DNA of 64,000 bases from Hyphomicrobiaceae bacterium (GCA_020638095.1 JACKJF010000003.1:62001-126000); one strand, 5' to 3'; numbered from the stretch's first letter, positions 1-9,150 are shown. The notes: a model not told the origin generated them from the letters alone. Numbers and translations: made by a program.

Positions 1-1
1 C

Positions 2-1042
2 CGCTTTCGCCCGGCTGACAGAACCTTTGGCTGGCTTGGCCTTCTGATGACCTTCACCTCGCTTTTAGGTGCCGGGGTACTTACCAACATCGCGCCCGAT
101 ATCGAGATCATCATGCGTTACGCATTCCTGATGTTGCCGGCGACGGGCCTGAGTCTTTTGGGATTTTCGCTGTCGCTGACCCGCTACGACCTGTCCCGGC
201 AGATCTTTGTGCTTCTCCTTGGCGTGACCATAGGTGCGTTCGTTTTCTCTTTGGGCTTCGGCGTCCCCGCGGGCGACATCAGTTTCGGCTTTTCGGTGCC
301 GTTCATGATCGTGTCCGTCCTGATCTCTTCGGTGATCCTGATCCGGACCTCGATTTCCGAACCCTTGCCCGAAATCCTCCTGTTCGTGGTCGGTCTGGTC
401 CTGCTGGCCATCGGGCTCGCACATGACTTTGCCATCCGGCTCGGCTTCATCGAAAACGGTTTGCTCCTGGGTGTCTTCAGTCGCCTGTTTTCCGTCGTCG
501 CCATTGCGATCTTCATTGTCCGGCGCGTCGTTTCGCAAGCCGAACAACACGAGCAGGCGACCGGCGACATCAGGCAGAGCGCGCGCAATGCCCTGATGGA
601 TCTCAGGCTGGTGGTCGATACGACGGCGGTCAAAAGCGAAAGCCTCAGATATTATCTGGGGCTATTGCGCGACCGGGTCATCCAACCCCTGGAAAATCTT
701 GGGATCAAGATTGTCTGGTCGACAACCCGGCTGCCCGTGGTGGAAGCGGTCCATCCTGAACAGGCGCTCAACCTCATGCGTATTCTGCAGGAAGCAGTGA
801 ACAATGCCATGCGCCATAGTGATCTCAAAATACTCAACGTTGACGGACGTCAGGATAGCGCTGGCGAAATCACATTGGTACTGACGACAAAAGGCTTTGC
901 CTCAGAAGCGCGCGGCGGCAGCGGTCGCGGGATTACGAACATGCAGCGGCGCGCTGCTGAATTAGGGGCGGAGATTGCGCTGGACATAACATCCACTGGG
1001 TCAGAATTTGTGTTGCGCCTGCCAGTTTCAAGCTTGCAGTAA
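2..1042 (+). CDS. Sensor histidine kinase-like membrane protein, 5'-truncated by window edge
   Basis: The frame is open to the left edge, so the true start may lie outside; an internal ATG sits at 47. Numbering from that ATG, residues 1-160 are a series of hydrophobic segments (about five or six), as in 7TM-type sensor modules. Residues 165-215 resemble the dimerisation helices of NarX/DesK-type kinases and 240-328 a HATPase_c domain. An N box is visible (EAVNNAMRHS, 249-258) and a glycine-rich G2 box (GGSGRGITNM). The phospho-accepting His of the HisKA_3 motif is not recognisable and the usual Asp of the DxGxG box is absent (TTKGF), so catalysis is doubtful. No response regulator is seen inside the window. 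Confidence 0.7.
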   Translation, partial: RFRPADRTFGWLGLLMTFTSLLGAGVLTNIAPDIEIIMRYAFLMLPATGLSLLGFSLSLTRYDLSRQIFVLLLGVTIGAFVFSLGFGVPAGDISFGFSVPFMIVSVLISSVILIRTSISEPLPEILLFVVGLVLLAIGLAHDFAIRLGFIENGLLLGVFSRLFSVVAIAIFIVRRVVSQAEQHEQATGDIRQSARNALMDLRLVVDTTAVKSESLRYYLGLLRDRVIQPLENLGIKIVWSTTRLPVVEAVHPEQALNLMRILQEAVNNAMRHSDLKILNVDGRQDSAGEITLVLTTKGFASEARGGSGRGITNMQRRAAELGAEIALDITSTGSEFVLRLPVSSLQ

Positions 1043-1259
1043 GCCTCATATTGAAGCTGTCAGCTGTTGGCACGCCCAGCGCTCATTGGCGATTGACCTC
1101 TCGGGGGCTGACAGCGCTGAAGACCCCACCAAGGCAATTCTTCTTGAATTGGAACGTCGGGCGGCAATGTCTGCTTTGGGGCGCAATGCGGACCGCCTGT
1201 CGCCGGGTCAACTATTCGCGCGTGTGACGCCGTCGCCTGATTGTTTCGAAGGTCTGCTT

Positions 1260-2369
1260 CTAAGTGACTTTTCCGCGCCCATCCACACGGGTAGACCCAA
1301 GCACGGTTCTGCCCCGGACGAAGACAACCCGGTCAAACAGATTGCTGACCGGGCAGACGTGATTTGGCAGCACCCGTACCCGCGCCCCGATATCGATTTT
1401 CACTGTCTCGCTCGCATCGATGATAGCGTGTTCTTCACTGATCTGACTGACCAGGGCATCGTTCAGGTCCGGCACAATTCCATACCCGGTGAGGCCGAGA
1501 AGGTCGCTCGTCAACGCCTTTGAACCTGCGTCGATGATCGCGCGATCGGATATTGGTCGACTGACGATCGTGGAAAGCACATGCAGGGCACAATCCTGTC
1601 GCGAACAGGCATCGTGCGCAACCAGATAGCGATCTCCGTATATGTAGGTTCCGGCACGGTATTCGGTGGCAAGGTCAAGCCCGCTGTAGTCCCAAAGATC
1701 GACCGACCCACCGGTTGAAACAATTTCGGTTTCAAGGCCGACCGCTTCGATAAGGTTTCGGGCCATGGAAAAGAAGTCGCGAGTGACTTCACGTGTACGG
1801 GGTTTTGGATAGGTCATCAGGCCACCAAAACGCGCACCCGGTGCCGCGGCGATGACTTGCGCCAGCGCCGCGGCCTCCGAGGGTGTTTGCACGCCGTTTC
1901 GTCCTCCCCCCGTGTCACACTCGACGAGGACGGTGATTTCCCTTCCGGCCATTGCTCCGGCACGGCCAATCCCTTCAACAACTTGCGCGTTGTCAGCCAC
2001 AACCCTGATGTCGGTGCTTCGGGCCAGCGCGGCGAGGCGAACGAGCTTGGCCTCGCCCACAATATTGAAGGTCAGGAGCATGTCCTTAATGCCGGCGCGG
2101 GCGAGAACCTCCGCCTCGCCAAGCTTTTGAACGGTCATGCCCTTTGCCCCGGCCGCAAGCTGGTACCGGGCAAGTCCGGCAAGCTTGTGCGTCTTGAAAT
2201 GCGGACGGTTGGCAAGTCCCCGGCGATCGCACTGAGTTTGCCAGCGCCGGACATTTCTGTCGACGACGTCGATGTCGATGATTGGCACCGGCGTATCAAG
2301 GTCATCGATCGTTGAGCCCTCAGGCTCAAGGTTGAGAAAGTCGAGAATCTGCGGATGGGACACTTTCAA
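1260..2369 (-). CDS. D-serine dehydratase / D-threonine aldolase-like PLP enzyme (fold type III)
   Basis: A 369-residue protein of the alanine-racemase-like TIM-barrel family. The PLP-lysine motif RPHFKTHK lies at 55-62 (K59 is the expected Schiff-base lysine), with a C-terminal HxC metal pair (NHVCP, about H337 and C339). D-threonine aldolases usually have HxD at this place, whereas eukaryotic-type D-serine dehydratases have HxC, so a dehydratase- or lyase-type reaction on a D-3-hydroxy amino acid is most likely. It is the last gene of the minus operon that starts with the ABC transporter at 8240. The 217 bases between it and the kinase-like gene show nothing recognisable. The exact substrate cannot be read from the sequence. 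Confidence 0.8.
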   Translation of the reverse strand: MKVSHPQILDFLNLEPEGSTIDDLDTPVPIIDIDVVDRNVRRWQTQCDRRGLANRPHFKTHKLAGLARYQLAAGAKGMTVQKLGEAEVLARAGIKDMLLTFNIVGEAKLVRLAALARSTDIRVVADNAQVVEGIGRAGAMAGREITVLVECDTGGGRNGVQTPSEAAALAQVIAAAPGARFGGLMTYPKPRTREVTRDFFSMARNLIEAVGLETEIVSTGGSVDLWDYSGLDLATEYRAGTYIYGDRYLVAHDACSRQDCALHVLSTIVSRPISDRAIIDAGSKALTSDLLGLTGYGIVPDLNDALVSQISEEHAIIDASETVKIDIGARVRVLPNHVCPVSNLFDRVVFVRGRTVLGSTRVDGRGKVT

Positions 2370-2396
2370 ACGCCTCTTGATTGCGCCGGCCCTTTT

Positions 2397-3308
2397 TCAC
2401 GCCGCGAGGTCACCCGGCACAAAGACGACGCTGCCCGTCAAGCTGTGACCCGGCTGTATCACCGAAACACCGTGCCCTTCGATCCCAAGATCAGCCAGAT
2501 TGAAAGCATCCATCGCGTTGCTGATCGGCTCCAGGCAGAAATGGTCGCCGCGGTGCGGCACGAATATGAGCAGATTTCGGAAGACCGGGCCTGCGGTTAC
2601 CGTCAGACGCGTCCGGTCTGATGGCCACTCGATGTCGTAGCGGTTATCCCACCAGGCAAAGCTGTGATCGAGGTTCACATCTCCGAATCCGCGAAGCGCG
2701 CGGAAGTCCCATTCCGGTGGTACCGGCATCGCCGCGGTCTGATGTTTGACAGCATCCGCTGGCCAGACGCGCGCGCAGCCAGCGCGCACGAGCGTATCCG
2801 CCGTCCGCCGGTAATAGGGATGAATGCCAATACCTGCGGGCATCGGGACCTTGCCGTCATTGGTAACGCTGATATCGACAGTGAGCATGTTGTTTTTCAG
2901 GCTCAGGCTCAGTTTCGCCGTGTATGCAAACGGAAAGCCCTCGTCTTCGGTTGTGTGCTCCAATGCAAGCGTGATGTCGCTGGCAGTGGTGCCGACGACC
3001 TTCCAGGCATTGATCCAGCCTTCACCGTGGATCGGATCGGCGATTTGGGGATGGTTTCTGGGAAGGTCGTAGCGAACTCCAGCGAAGCGGAATCCGCCGC
3101 CCGTGACCAGGTCACAATAGGGCACGAGCGGAAAACATGACATGAGAAGAGGTTCCCTGCGAGCGATCCCCTCTTCGGTTGCCTGGCGCATGAGGTCAAC
3201 CCATTGGCCCGACGACGATTTCCATTGGAACCGTGTGATTGCCGCCCCGCCTTGCGGAAAAACGGCGAGCCGCAGCCGGCCGTCGTTCAATTCGATGACA
3301 TCCGTCAT
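2397..3308 (-). CDS. Aldose 1-epimerase family protein (galactose mutarotase-like)
   Basis: A 303-residue member of the aldose-epimerase/GalM-like beta-sandwich family, which interconverts anomers of sugars or binds modified hexoses. Family-typical stretches are the HGEGWINAW segment near residue 93 (catalytic His region), GIHPYYRR near 160 and the C-terminal FCLEPISN (Glu region). Its start codon overlaps the stop of the upstream DapA-like gene (3305-3308), so the two are translationally coupled. In an operon with an amino-acid-type transporter it suggests that the imported compound has a sugar part. The real substrate is unknown. Confidence 0.8.
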   Translation of the reverse strand: MTDVIELNDGRLRLAVFPQGGAAITRFQWKSSSGQWVDLMRQATEEGIARREPLLMSCFPLVPYCDLVTGGGFRFAGVRYDLPRNHPQIADPIHGEGWINAWKVVGTTASDITLALEHTTEDEGFPFAYTAKLSLSLKNNMLTVDISVTNDGKVPMPAGIGIHPYYRRTADTLVRAGCARVWPADAVKHQTAAMPVPPEWDFRALRGFGDVNLDHSFAWWDNRYDIEWPSDRTRLTVTAGPVFRNLLIFVPHRGDHFCLEPISNAMDAFNLADLGIEGHGVSVIQPGHSLTGSVVFVPGDLAA

Positions 3309-4213
3309 TTTGCCGGAGCCACCAGCGGCGCCAGATCGAGATCCGAAACAAGCCCGTGGACCCGCCTGCGCTGGTCCTCATTGAGCTCGGCAAACGGTGC
3401 GCGCGTCGCGCCAAGCGGATATCCACGCAGCCCGCAGACCTCTTTGATCATGCTGTTGAACACGCCTTCGTTGACCACCATGTCCATGAACGGTAGCAGC
3501 TTGCGATGAAGATCGTACGACCGCGGCAGGTCCCGTTCCTTCGTAACGAGCCGCCAGAGTTTGACCGTCAAATCGGGAAGAGCATTCGCTGGACCCGAGA
3601 TCCAGCCCCGGGTACCACTGGCCATCGACTGGAATGCCAGCGTGTCCCAGCCCTCAAACAGTGTCACACGGTCACCAAGACGTTCAAGGATCTGGCCAAT
3701 CAGTTCGATCTTCCCGGTGGTCAATTTGACCCAGGGGATGTTCGCAACCGCGACCAGTCTCTCAATGTCGGCTGCCGAAAGCAGAATCTGGGTTGCGGGC
3801 GGCGTGTTGTAGAGCATGATCGGAACGTCGACCGCGTCGCTGACCGCAGCATAGTGCGCAACTATCGCGTCCATGGAGACTGGTTCGAAAAATGGCGGCA
3901 GCATCAACATGCCGTCGGCATGAAGCGACCGGGCGTGGCGGGCCCAGTCGATAACATGACGCGTTGCCATGGCTCCAATCCCCACCAGAAGCGGAACCCG
4001 CCCCGCCACTTCTTCAGCGACAATCTCGGCGGCGAGTCGCCGTTCACTCTCGTCCAGATGAAAAAATTCGCCTGTGCTTGATGTGGCGATGACGCCCTGA
4101 ACGCCGGCATCGATCACCACGTTCACAAGTCGTTTAAGCGCGGGGACATCAATTTCAGAACCGCCCTCGGTGAACGGCGTCAGCAGCGGAACAATTACGC
4201 CTTCAAGATTCAT
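3305..4213 (-). CDS. Dihydrodipicolinate synthase (DapA)/N-acetylneuraminate lyase family protein
   Basis: A class I aldolase-like TIM-barrel protein. From the ATG at 4213 it is 302 residues, the usual family length; a longer frame would begin with a TTG at 4249 that lacks a ribosome site. Visible motifs are GVIATSSTGEF (carboxylate-binding loop), YNTPP with the proton-relay Tyr, and the strand WVKLTTGK with the candidate Schiff-base Lys. Such proteins cleave or form pyruvate-linked keto-acids, for example 2-keto-3-deoxy sugar acids. The catabolic operon context makes true DapA biosynthetic function unlikely. Its stop overlaps the start of the epimerase-like gene. Confidence 0.82.
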   Translation of the reverse strand: MNLEGVIVPLLTPFTEGGSEIDVPALKRLVNVVIDAGVQGVIATSSTGEFFHLDESERRLAAEIVAEEVAGRVPLLVGIGAMATRHVIDWARHARSLHADGMLMLPPFFEPVSMDAIVAHYAAVSDAVDVPIMLYNTPPATQILLSAADIERLVAVANIPWVKLTTGKIELIGQILERLGDRVTLFEGWDTLAFQSMASGTRGWISGPANALPDLTVKLWRLVTKERDLPRSYDLHRKLLPFMDMVVNEGVFNSMIKEVCGLRGYPLGATRAPFAELNEDQRRRVHGLVSDLDLAPLVAPAK

Positions 4214-4255
4214 TTTGGCTTCAGTCACTTTGGTTTCTTTCTCTTTCAATCGGGA

Positions 4256-5044
4256 TCAAATCTGCGCCTGCAGCGGATCCAGAACACTTTTGAGGAACTG
4301 GCGGGTTCTCGGATTGGACGGAGCGGAGAACAGCAGGTCAGGCTTGGCTTCTTCGACAATGGCCCCGCCATCCATGAACACCACGCGATCGGCAACCCGC
4401 TGTGCAAATCCCATCTCGTGGGTAACGACGACCATGGTCATGCCTTCTTCCGCCAATTGCTTCATGACAACCAACACCTCACCCACGAGTTCGGGGTCGA
4501 GCGAGGCGGTGGGCTCATCGAACAGCATCAGGTCGGGCCGCATTGCCAGAGCCCGGCAAATCGCAACCCGTTGCTGCTGACCGCCAGACAATTGACTGGG
4601 ATATTTTTCAGCCTGCTCAGCAAGACCGAAGCGCTTGAGCAGAACGGCGGCCTGTTGCCGGGCCTCGTCTTTTGGCGTCTGCCGCACCCAGACCGGTCCT
4701 TCCATGACGTTCTCGATGACTCTGCGATGCATGAACAGGTTGCTCTGCTGGAACACCATCCCGATTTCCTCGCGCGCCAGCCGGAGCTCGCCGTTTGACA
4801 GCGTTTGCGGGCGTTCTCCAGGACGCCTGCGGCAGAGGGTGCGCCCGGCGACGGTGACTTCTCCGAAATCGGGTGCGCCCAACAGGTTGATGGTGCGCAG
4901 AAGCGTGCTCTTGCCGCTTCCCGAGGGACCGATGATGACCACGACTTCGTTGCGCGCAACTTCGAGCGACACATCGTTGAGCACTTTGACGAGGCCGAAG
5001 CTCTTTTCGATGTTCCGCAAGCGAACCAAAAACTCGTCGCTCAT
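4256..5044 (-). CDS. Polar amino acid ABC transporter ATP-binding protein
   Basis: A 262-residue ATPase of the GlnQ/HisP type. Walker A is GPSGSGKST, the signature LSGGQQQR, Walker [13 protein letters not shown], and the H-loop VVTHEMGF. I place the start at ATG 5044 because GGAAG lies five bases upstream; an upstream extension to 5200 looks non-coding in character. It should energise import with the two permeases (5124-6467) and the double binding protein. A small insertion after the Walker A region (RRPGERPQT) is within normal family variation. Confidence 0.9.
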   Translation of the reverse strand: MSDEFLVRLRNIEKSFGLVKVLNDVSLEVARNEVVVIIGPSGSGKSTLLRTINLLGAPDFGEVTVAGRTLCRRRPGERPQTLSNGELRLAREEIGMVFQQSNLFMHRRVIENVMEGPVWVRQTPKDEARQQAAVLLKRFGLAEQAEKYPSQLSGGQQQRVAICRALAMRPDLMLFDEPTASLDPELVGEVLVVMKQLAEEGMTMVVVTHEMGFAQRVADRVVFMDGGAIVEEAKPDLLFSAPSNPRTRQFLKSVLDPLQAQI

Positions 5045-5123
5045 ATGATCTTCCATTCTGATTGATGTCGCATGCGGGGCGAAAGGTTCAGTCCGACCCA
5101 CTGGAACCGTTCGGTAAGTGAAT

Positions 5124-5765
5124 TCATGGTAGCCGCATCCTGCGCTCGATCCACGCGGCCGCGCCTGAAATGAGCAGTCCAAGAACGACGTAGATGGCAA
5201 TGATGAGAAGGTAGACCGAGAAGTCCGCGGTTCGCATCTGAACCAGGGCTCCCTTGGCCATCATTTCCTGCAGCCCAACCAGATAAACGAAGGGCGTCGT
5301 AAGGAGAATTTGCATCACGATGTTGCCTAACGCAGGCACAACGATCCGCAACGAAACGGGTGCGATCACTCGCCGAAAAACGTTCAGGCGAGACATCCCC
5401 AGTGCGATGGCCGCTTCCCGCGGTCCGGAAGGAATGGATTGCAGCCCGGCCCGGAAGCTCTCCGCCAGGTAACTGCCCACGTTAAGCGTGATTGCCAGCA
5501 CTGCAGTGGTGAACGGTTCGAAAACAATGCCGATCGAGGGAAGATAAGCAAAAATGGCAAGCACCTGGACCACCAACGGTGTGCCTCTGAAGAATTCGAT
5601 ATAGCCGACCCCCAACAAGCGCACGAGCCGGAGAGGACTGACGCGCGCCGCCAGCACGACCAACGCCCAAAGGGCGGTCGTGACGCTAGAAACCACCAGC
5701 AACTGAACAGCCACCCATAATCCGGCGGCGATTTCACCCGTGAAGTAGCTTGGCCAGGCAAACAT
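5124..5765 (-). CDS. Amino acid ABC transporter permease (HisMQ/GlnP type), second subunit
   Basis: A 213-residue inner-membrane protein with about five transmembrane helices. It carries the EAA loop typical of the BPD_transp_1 fold ([21 protein letters not shown]), which contacts the ATPase, and the N-terminal [11 protein letters not shown] element of the HisM/GlnP family. It is paired with the upstream permease, from which it is separated by only a few bases, so a hetero-dimeric channel is expected. Confidence 0.9.
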   Translation of the reverse strand: MFAWPSYFTGEIAAGLWVAVQLLVVSSVTTALWALVVLAARVSPLRLVRLLGVGYIEFFRGTPLVVQVLAIFAYLPSIGIVFEPFTTAVLAITLNVGSYLAESFRAGLQSIPSGPREAAIALGMSRLNVFRRVIAPVSLRIVVPALGNIVMQILLTTPFVYLVGLQEMMAKGALVQMRTADFSVYLLIIAIYVVLGLLISGAAAWIERRMRLP

Positions 5766-5774
5766 GTCAGAAAC

Positions 5775-6467
5775 TCACCATGTCAGCGCCAATCGCCGTT
5801 CGAGCCATGACAGAAATCGCGAGACCGGAAACGCGATGAGGAAATAGGTCAGCGCCACGACCAGCCAGATTTCCGTCGTGAACATGGAATTGATGATGTT
5901 GCGGGCAACACCCGTAATATCGCGGGCCCCGATCTGGGATACGTAGGCCGAATTGAGCAGCATGCCCACAATGAGCTGCCCGATGGCCGGCAACATCACC
6001 CGGGTGGCGACGGGGACGACAACCCGGCGTCGGACCTGCATCTCGGTGAACCCGAGCGCCCGGGCGGCCTCAATCTGGCCGACGGGCACGACGGAAATGC
6101 CGGAACGGAACAATTCGGCCATGTAGGGAGAAAACTGTAAGCCCACTGCGATCATGCCCGCCACGACGGCGTCGATCGGCACGAGCGAGAGGATCATGAA
6201 ATAGACCAGTAGCTGCAATGGTGGCAACGGAATGCAGCGCCCGACATAGACAATCCAGGCCGCCAGGTTCGACACCAGACGATTGGACGAAGTGCGTCCG
6301 AGCCCGATGATCAAACCGATCACCAACGCCAGCAGCGCCGCCCCCACCGTGATCTGCAACGTCACGCCAAGTGCAGGAGGCAGTCGGCGCAGATAGGTGC
6401 TCAGAGCGATTGCGAACGACTGATCCGGCAGAAGTGCTAGCAAAGAATCCAACCCGCGGGCTCCCAT
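5775..6467 (-). CDS. Amino acid ABC transporter permease (HisMQ/GlnP type), first subunit
   Basis: A 230-residue inner-membrane permease. The start is set at ATG 6467 because GGAGG precedes it by five to six bases; a longer frame to 6500 would run through a perfect stem-loop. The EAA loop reads EAARALGFTEMQVRRRVVVP. In this copy the N-terminal family element is CIPLPPLQLLVY in place of the usual RGTPLLVQ, a divergence that may reflect substrate. The ribosome site is partly inside the stem-loop at 6474-6495. Confidence 0.88.
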   Translation of the reverse strand: MGARGLDSLLALLPDQSFAIALSTYLRRLPPALGVTLQITVGAALLALVIGLIIGLGRTSSNRLVSNLAAWIVYVGRCIPLPPLQLLVYFMILSLVPIDAVVAGMIAVGLQFSPYMAELFRSGISVVPVGQIEAARALGFTEMQVRRRVVVPVATRVMLPAIGQLIVGMLLNSAYVSQIGARDITGVARNIINSMFTTEIWLVVALTYFLIAFPVSRFLSWLERRLALTW

Positions 6468-6473
6468 TCGACC

Positions 6474-6495
6474 CTCCGGGGTGGAGACCCCGGAG
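6474..6495 (-). promoter_or_regulatory. Intercistronic stem-loop that may mask the permease ribosome site
   Basis: On the minus strand a perfect 9-base stem (CTCCGGGGT / ACCCCGGAG) encloses a four-base loop, CTCC. It lies between the binding-protein stop (6531) and the permease ATG (6467). The GGAG end of the 3' arm forms part of the Shine-Dalgarno sequence of the permease. Hairpins here are common in ABC operons, where they raise the binding-protein to permease ratio by stabilising the upstream message or limiting translation downstream. Confidence 0.6.
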
Positions 6496-6530
6496 AGCAA
6501 AGCGCAATTCGGACAGTATCGGTTTCGCCG

Positions 6531-8240
6531 CTACTGCGACCAGCCGGGACGTTGGGTCCAGGGTCCGGCCAGGAAAGTGCTTTCCATGCGATAGTCCTTG
6601 GACGCACCGAAGCTGGTGCCGATCGCGGTCGGTCCCGGTGCCAGCAGCGCGGTCACGTTGGTCTGCGGGAAGGCGCTCCGGAATGCCTGCGCCATGACTT
6701 GGGTCTGCCAGGATCTGACGATTTCGCGGTCCAGTGCGTTGGCGAGTTCCACATTGCCTACCTTCACACCCCAGGCATAGACATATCCAAGCGTGTGGGT
6801 GTCTTTGTTCCTCACCCAGCCCAGTCCGGCATCAACCAGCGCCGGGTCGGAACTCACCGCACTTGCGAAGTCGACTGTTGATCCGACGAAACCCGTCGCT
6901 TCGCCCTGTGCAACCATGCTGAGCGCGGCTTTGGCGTCCGGCGCTTCTTCGAATGCCACACCCGCTGCCTGAAGGTCGGCGATGCGCGGATCGCCCGTCA
7001 CCACAACGAGATGGCCGCCATCGGCAACCGCGTCTTCCCAGCTGGCATAGCCCGGATAGGCGCCGCCGTCTCCCGGACGGACGTAAATGTAGTCCGGGTC
7101 AAATGCCACCGGCTCGGTGAACCACATTTGGTGGGCCGACGCTTCGGTTTCGGCCAGTTGTCCGGCGATCACGTCAACGCTGCCGGAATCAAGGGCAGAC
7201 GCGGCATCGTCAACTGCAACAAATGCAGGTTCCAAGCCCAGCCCTGCGGCAACCGCTCGAATGATATCGCCTTCCGGCCCTTCACCATTGGACGAGAGCA
7301 TGGTCGACGAAGACGGCACGCCAATGGTCAGTTTCCCGGCAGCAACAGTCTGGGGAGCCGAACCAGCGGGGGCCGGCGGGACCACACCCTCCTCCCAGGG
7401 ACCCGGCAGGTAAAGCGCGTGACCCTGAGGCGCATTCAGAAACAGATCATATTGCGCGTCCTTGAAGGTTTCATGGTAGGCGGCCTCGATCGATCCGTCC
7501 CTCCACAGGTCGGTGATCGCCTGGGAAATGGCGGCGGCCAGCCGTGGTGAATTCTTGCTCACCCCGTAGGAATTGAGGTCGGCGGTGATACGGGGTCCCG
7601 ACATCGGCACCACCTTGAGTTGAGCCACCGGGCTGTTGGGCTGAGTTGCCTGCCGGTAGATCAGATCGAAGGCCCCAACCGCGCAGCCATCTGCACCGCG
7701 GTTCACCACGTCCATGAAGCAGGCGTCGATGTTGTCGAACGTGTGCACGTTAATGCCGAGCTCTTCCCATGCACCGATCTGAAAATACCCGACATTGCTC
7801 GCAAGCGTCATGCCCTTCGCCGCAGCTTCCTCCCATGACGTCAAGTCAGTATCCGGGCGGACGGCCATCGCCTCGGGTTGCAGAAACATTGGTGTCGTCA
7901 GGTAAAGTACCTGAGCGCGAGGCTGGGTGATACTGAACGGGCCGGCCATATCCACGCGCCCCGCCTGAACCGCCGGAATAAGCGCGGGAAAATCGAATGC
8001 CTTGTAAACTGGGGTCAGACCAAGGCGTTCGGCAACCTTCTCAATCACCAAGCCGAAAATGCCCTCAACCCTGCCGTCTTTGACATCAAAGCCGCCTGCT
8101 GTCGGGTAATAGCCAATCACCAGCTCACCTGGCTGCATGAGTTCAAGCTGCGGGTCGTCGGCGACCGCCCCGCCTGGCAGAGCCATCAGCGCCAGCGCCC
8201 CGGCAATTGCGGCGAATTTCTTTAGTCCTCGCATTTGCAT
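6531..8240 (-). CDS. ABC substrate-binding protein with two fused SBP_bac_3-type domains
   Basis: A 569-residue exported protein, roughly twice the usual length of an amino-acid-binding protein. A signal peptide (residues 1-27, ending GGAVADD) precedes a first type-II binding domain (about 36-270, starting GELVIGYYPT) and a second (about 298-525, starting AGKLTIGVPS). They are joined by a Pro/Ala-rich linker near 283-296 (EGVVPPAPAGSAP). The two domains are divergent copies, not a recent duplication. It is the first gene of its operon. Each domain could bind its own ligand and feed the same permease pair; some GlnP/GlnQ-like systems fuse two binding domains to the permease, but here they are free in the periplasm. 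Confidence 0.85.
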   Translation of the reverse strand: MQMRGLKKFAAIAGALALMALPGGAVADDPQLELMQPGELVIGYYPTAGGFDVKDGRVEGIFGLVIEKVAERLGLTPVYKAFDFPALIPAVQAGRVDMAGPFSITQPRAQVLYLTTPMFLQPEAMAVRPDTDLTSWEEAAAKGMTLASNVGYFQIGAWEELGINVHTFDNIDACFMDVVNRGADGCAVGAFDLIYRQATQPNSPVAQLKVVPMSGPRITADLNSYGVSKNSPRLAAAISQAITDLWRDGSIEAAYHETFKDAQYDLFLNAPQGHALYLPGPWEEGVVPPAPAGSAPQTVAAGKLTIGVPSSSTMLSSNGEGPEGDIIRAVAAGLGLEPAFVAVDDAASALDSGSVDVIAGQLAETEASAHQMWFTEPVAFDPDYIYVRPGDGGAYPGYASWEDAVADGGHLVVVTGDPRIADLQAAGVAFEEAPDAKAALSMVAQGEATGFVGSTVDFASAVSSDPALVDAGLGWVRNKDTHTLGYVYAWGVKVGNVELANALDREIVRSWQTQVMAQAFRSAFPQTNVTALLAPGPTAIGTSFGASKDYRMESTFLAGPWTQRPGWSQ

Positions 8241-8353
8241 GTCTCCCTGAATAGTCGCGACCTTGCGAGCCCGCGACCTTTTGGCTCCGAAAAGCCTCTA
8301 ACAAAAGGTTTCAACACCTCGGGACGTTATGGGCATCTTGGCATGATGTCAAC

Positions 8354-8376
8354 ATTTGGTATACCGGCGACCAAAT
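8354..8376. promoter_or_regulatory. Candidate GntR operator in the divergent promoter region
   Basis: Inverted repeat ATTTGGT-N9-ACCAAAT; inside its left part GGTATACC is itself a perfect 8-base palindrome. It lies in the 202 bases between the minus-strand transport operon (start 8240) and the plus-strand GntR gene (start about 8443), where an autoregulating FCD-type GntR would bind. The position also argues that the GntR protein does not start as early as 8356. Confidence 0.45.
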
Positions 8377-8442
8377 TTCATTGTGCGATGGGGTTGCACT
8401 TTGGGTCTGTTTGTGGGAAAAAATCCCCTGAAATACAGGACT

Positions 8443-9150
8443 GTGAGACGAATTTTGACTGAAAATAGAGAAGCTCCCGACTATCGACATCTCTCAGAAT
8501 GGGCTTCAACTCGTATACTGAATGCCATTCGAGAAGGTACGATCAAACAAGGTGAACGGCTGGTCGAGCGCGAATTGGCCTACCGTTTGAACATCAGCCG
8601 AGCCCCCGTGCGCGATGCACTCCACAGGTTGGAAGGGATCGGAGTAGTCGAGCGAAAGCACCCACGCGGTATTTGCGTTCGGTCCTGGACCGACCATGAC
8701 GCGGTTGAGATCCTCTACCTCATGGATGCGTTGATTTTCCTGTCGGTCAAACTTGCCGTCGGACGGCTTACCGAGGAAGACTTCGAAAGGCTCGAACAAA
8801 TCCTTCTCGACACCCGGCGCAATTCCGAATCCGAGGCAGTCGACCGGTCTTTGCAGCTCGCACTCGACCTGGAGTTCCATCGGGTCATCGCCAAGGCAAC
8901 GGGACACGCGCGTCTCATTGAGCAGCTCGATGAACTCACGTTGCCGCTTGATCTCTGGCCAAAGGTGTTTCTCCGGCGCATCTTGCCTGACTTTTCCTTT
9001 CGCCAGCACACCGAACTACTGGCAGCGCTCCGCAGCGGTGACCGCAAGGAAGCCGTCGACTGCGTCGTCCGGCATCAACAAGAAACCGAAGCGCTCGAAC
9101 TGGTGTTGTTCGGAGACACCCCACCAAGAACCGGGCACACAGATGCGTGA
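8443..9150 (+). CDS. GntR family transcriptional regulator, FCD (FadR-like) type
   Basis: About 235 residues: N-terminal winged helix (NISRAPVRDALHRLEGIGVVE is the recognition region) and a C-terminal all-helical FCD ligand domain with Asp/His metal positions (LDLEFHRVIAKATG and FRQHTELLAAL). The frame is open further upstream from a TTG at 8356, but that would cross the probable operator, so the GTG at 8443 or the TTG at 8455 is preferred; neither has a strong ribosome site. It is divergent from the transporter operon and heads a plus-strand run with Rid, SDR and aminotransferase genes, so it most likely controls both arms in response to the imported compound. Confidence 0.85.
   Translation: MRRILTENREAPDYRHLSEWASTRILNAIREGTIKQGERLVERELAYRLNISRAPVRDALHRLEGIGVVERKHPRGICVRSWTDHDAVEILYLMDALIFLSVKLAVGRLTEEDFERLEQILLDTRRNSESEAVDRSLQLALDLEFHRVIAKATGHARLIEQLDELTLPLDLWPKVFLRRILPDFSFRQHTELLAALRSGDRKEAVDCVVRHQQETEALELVLFGDTPPRTGHTDA

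Noticed and set aside
1008..1523. Plus-strand open frame of 171 codons
   Set aside because: It lies mostly opposite the D-serine-dehydratase-like gene and shows no family resemblance; the antisense frame is a codon-bias shadow.
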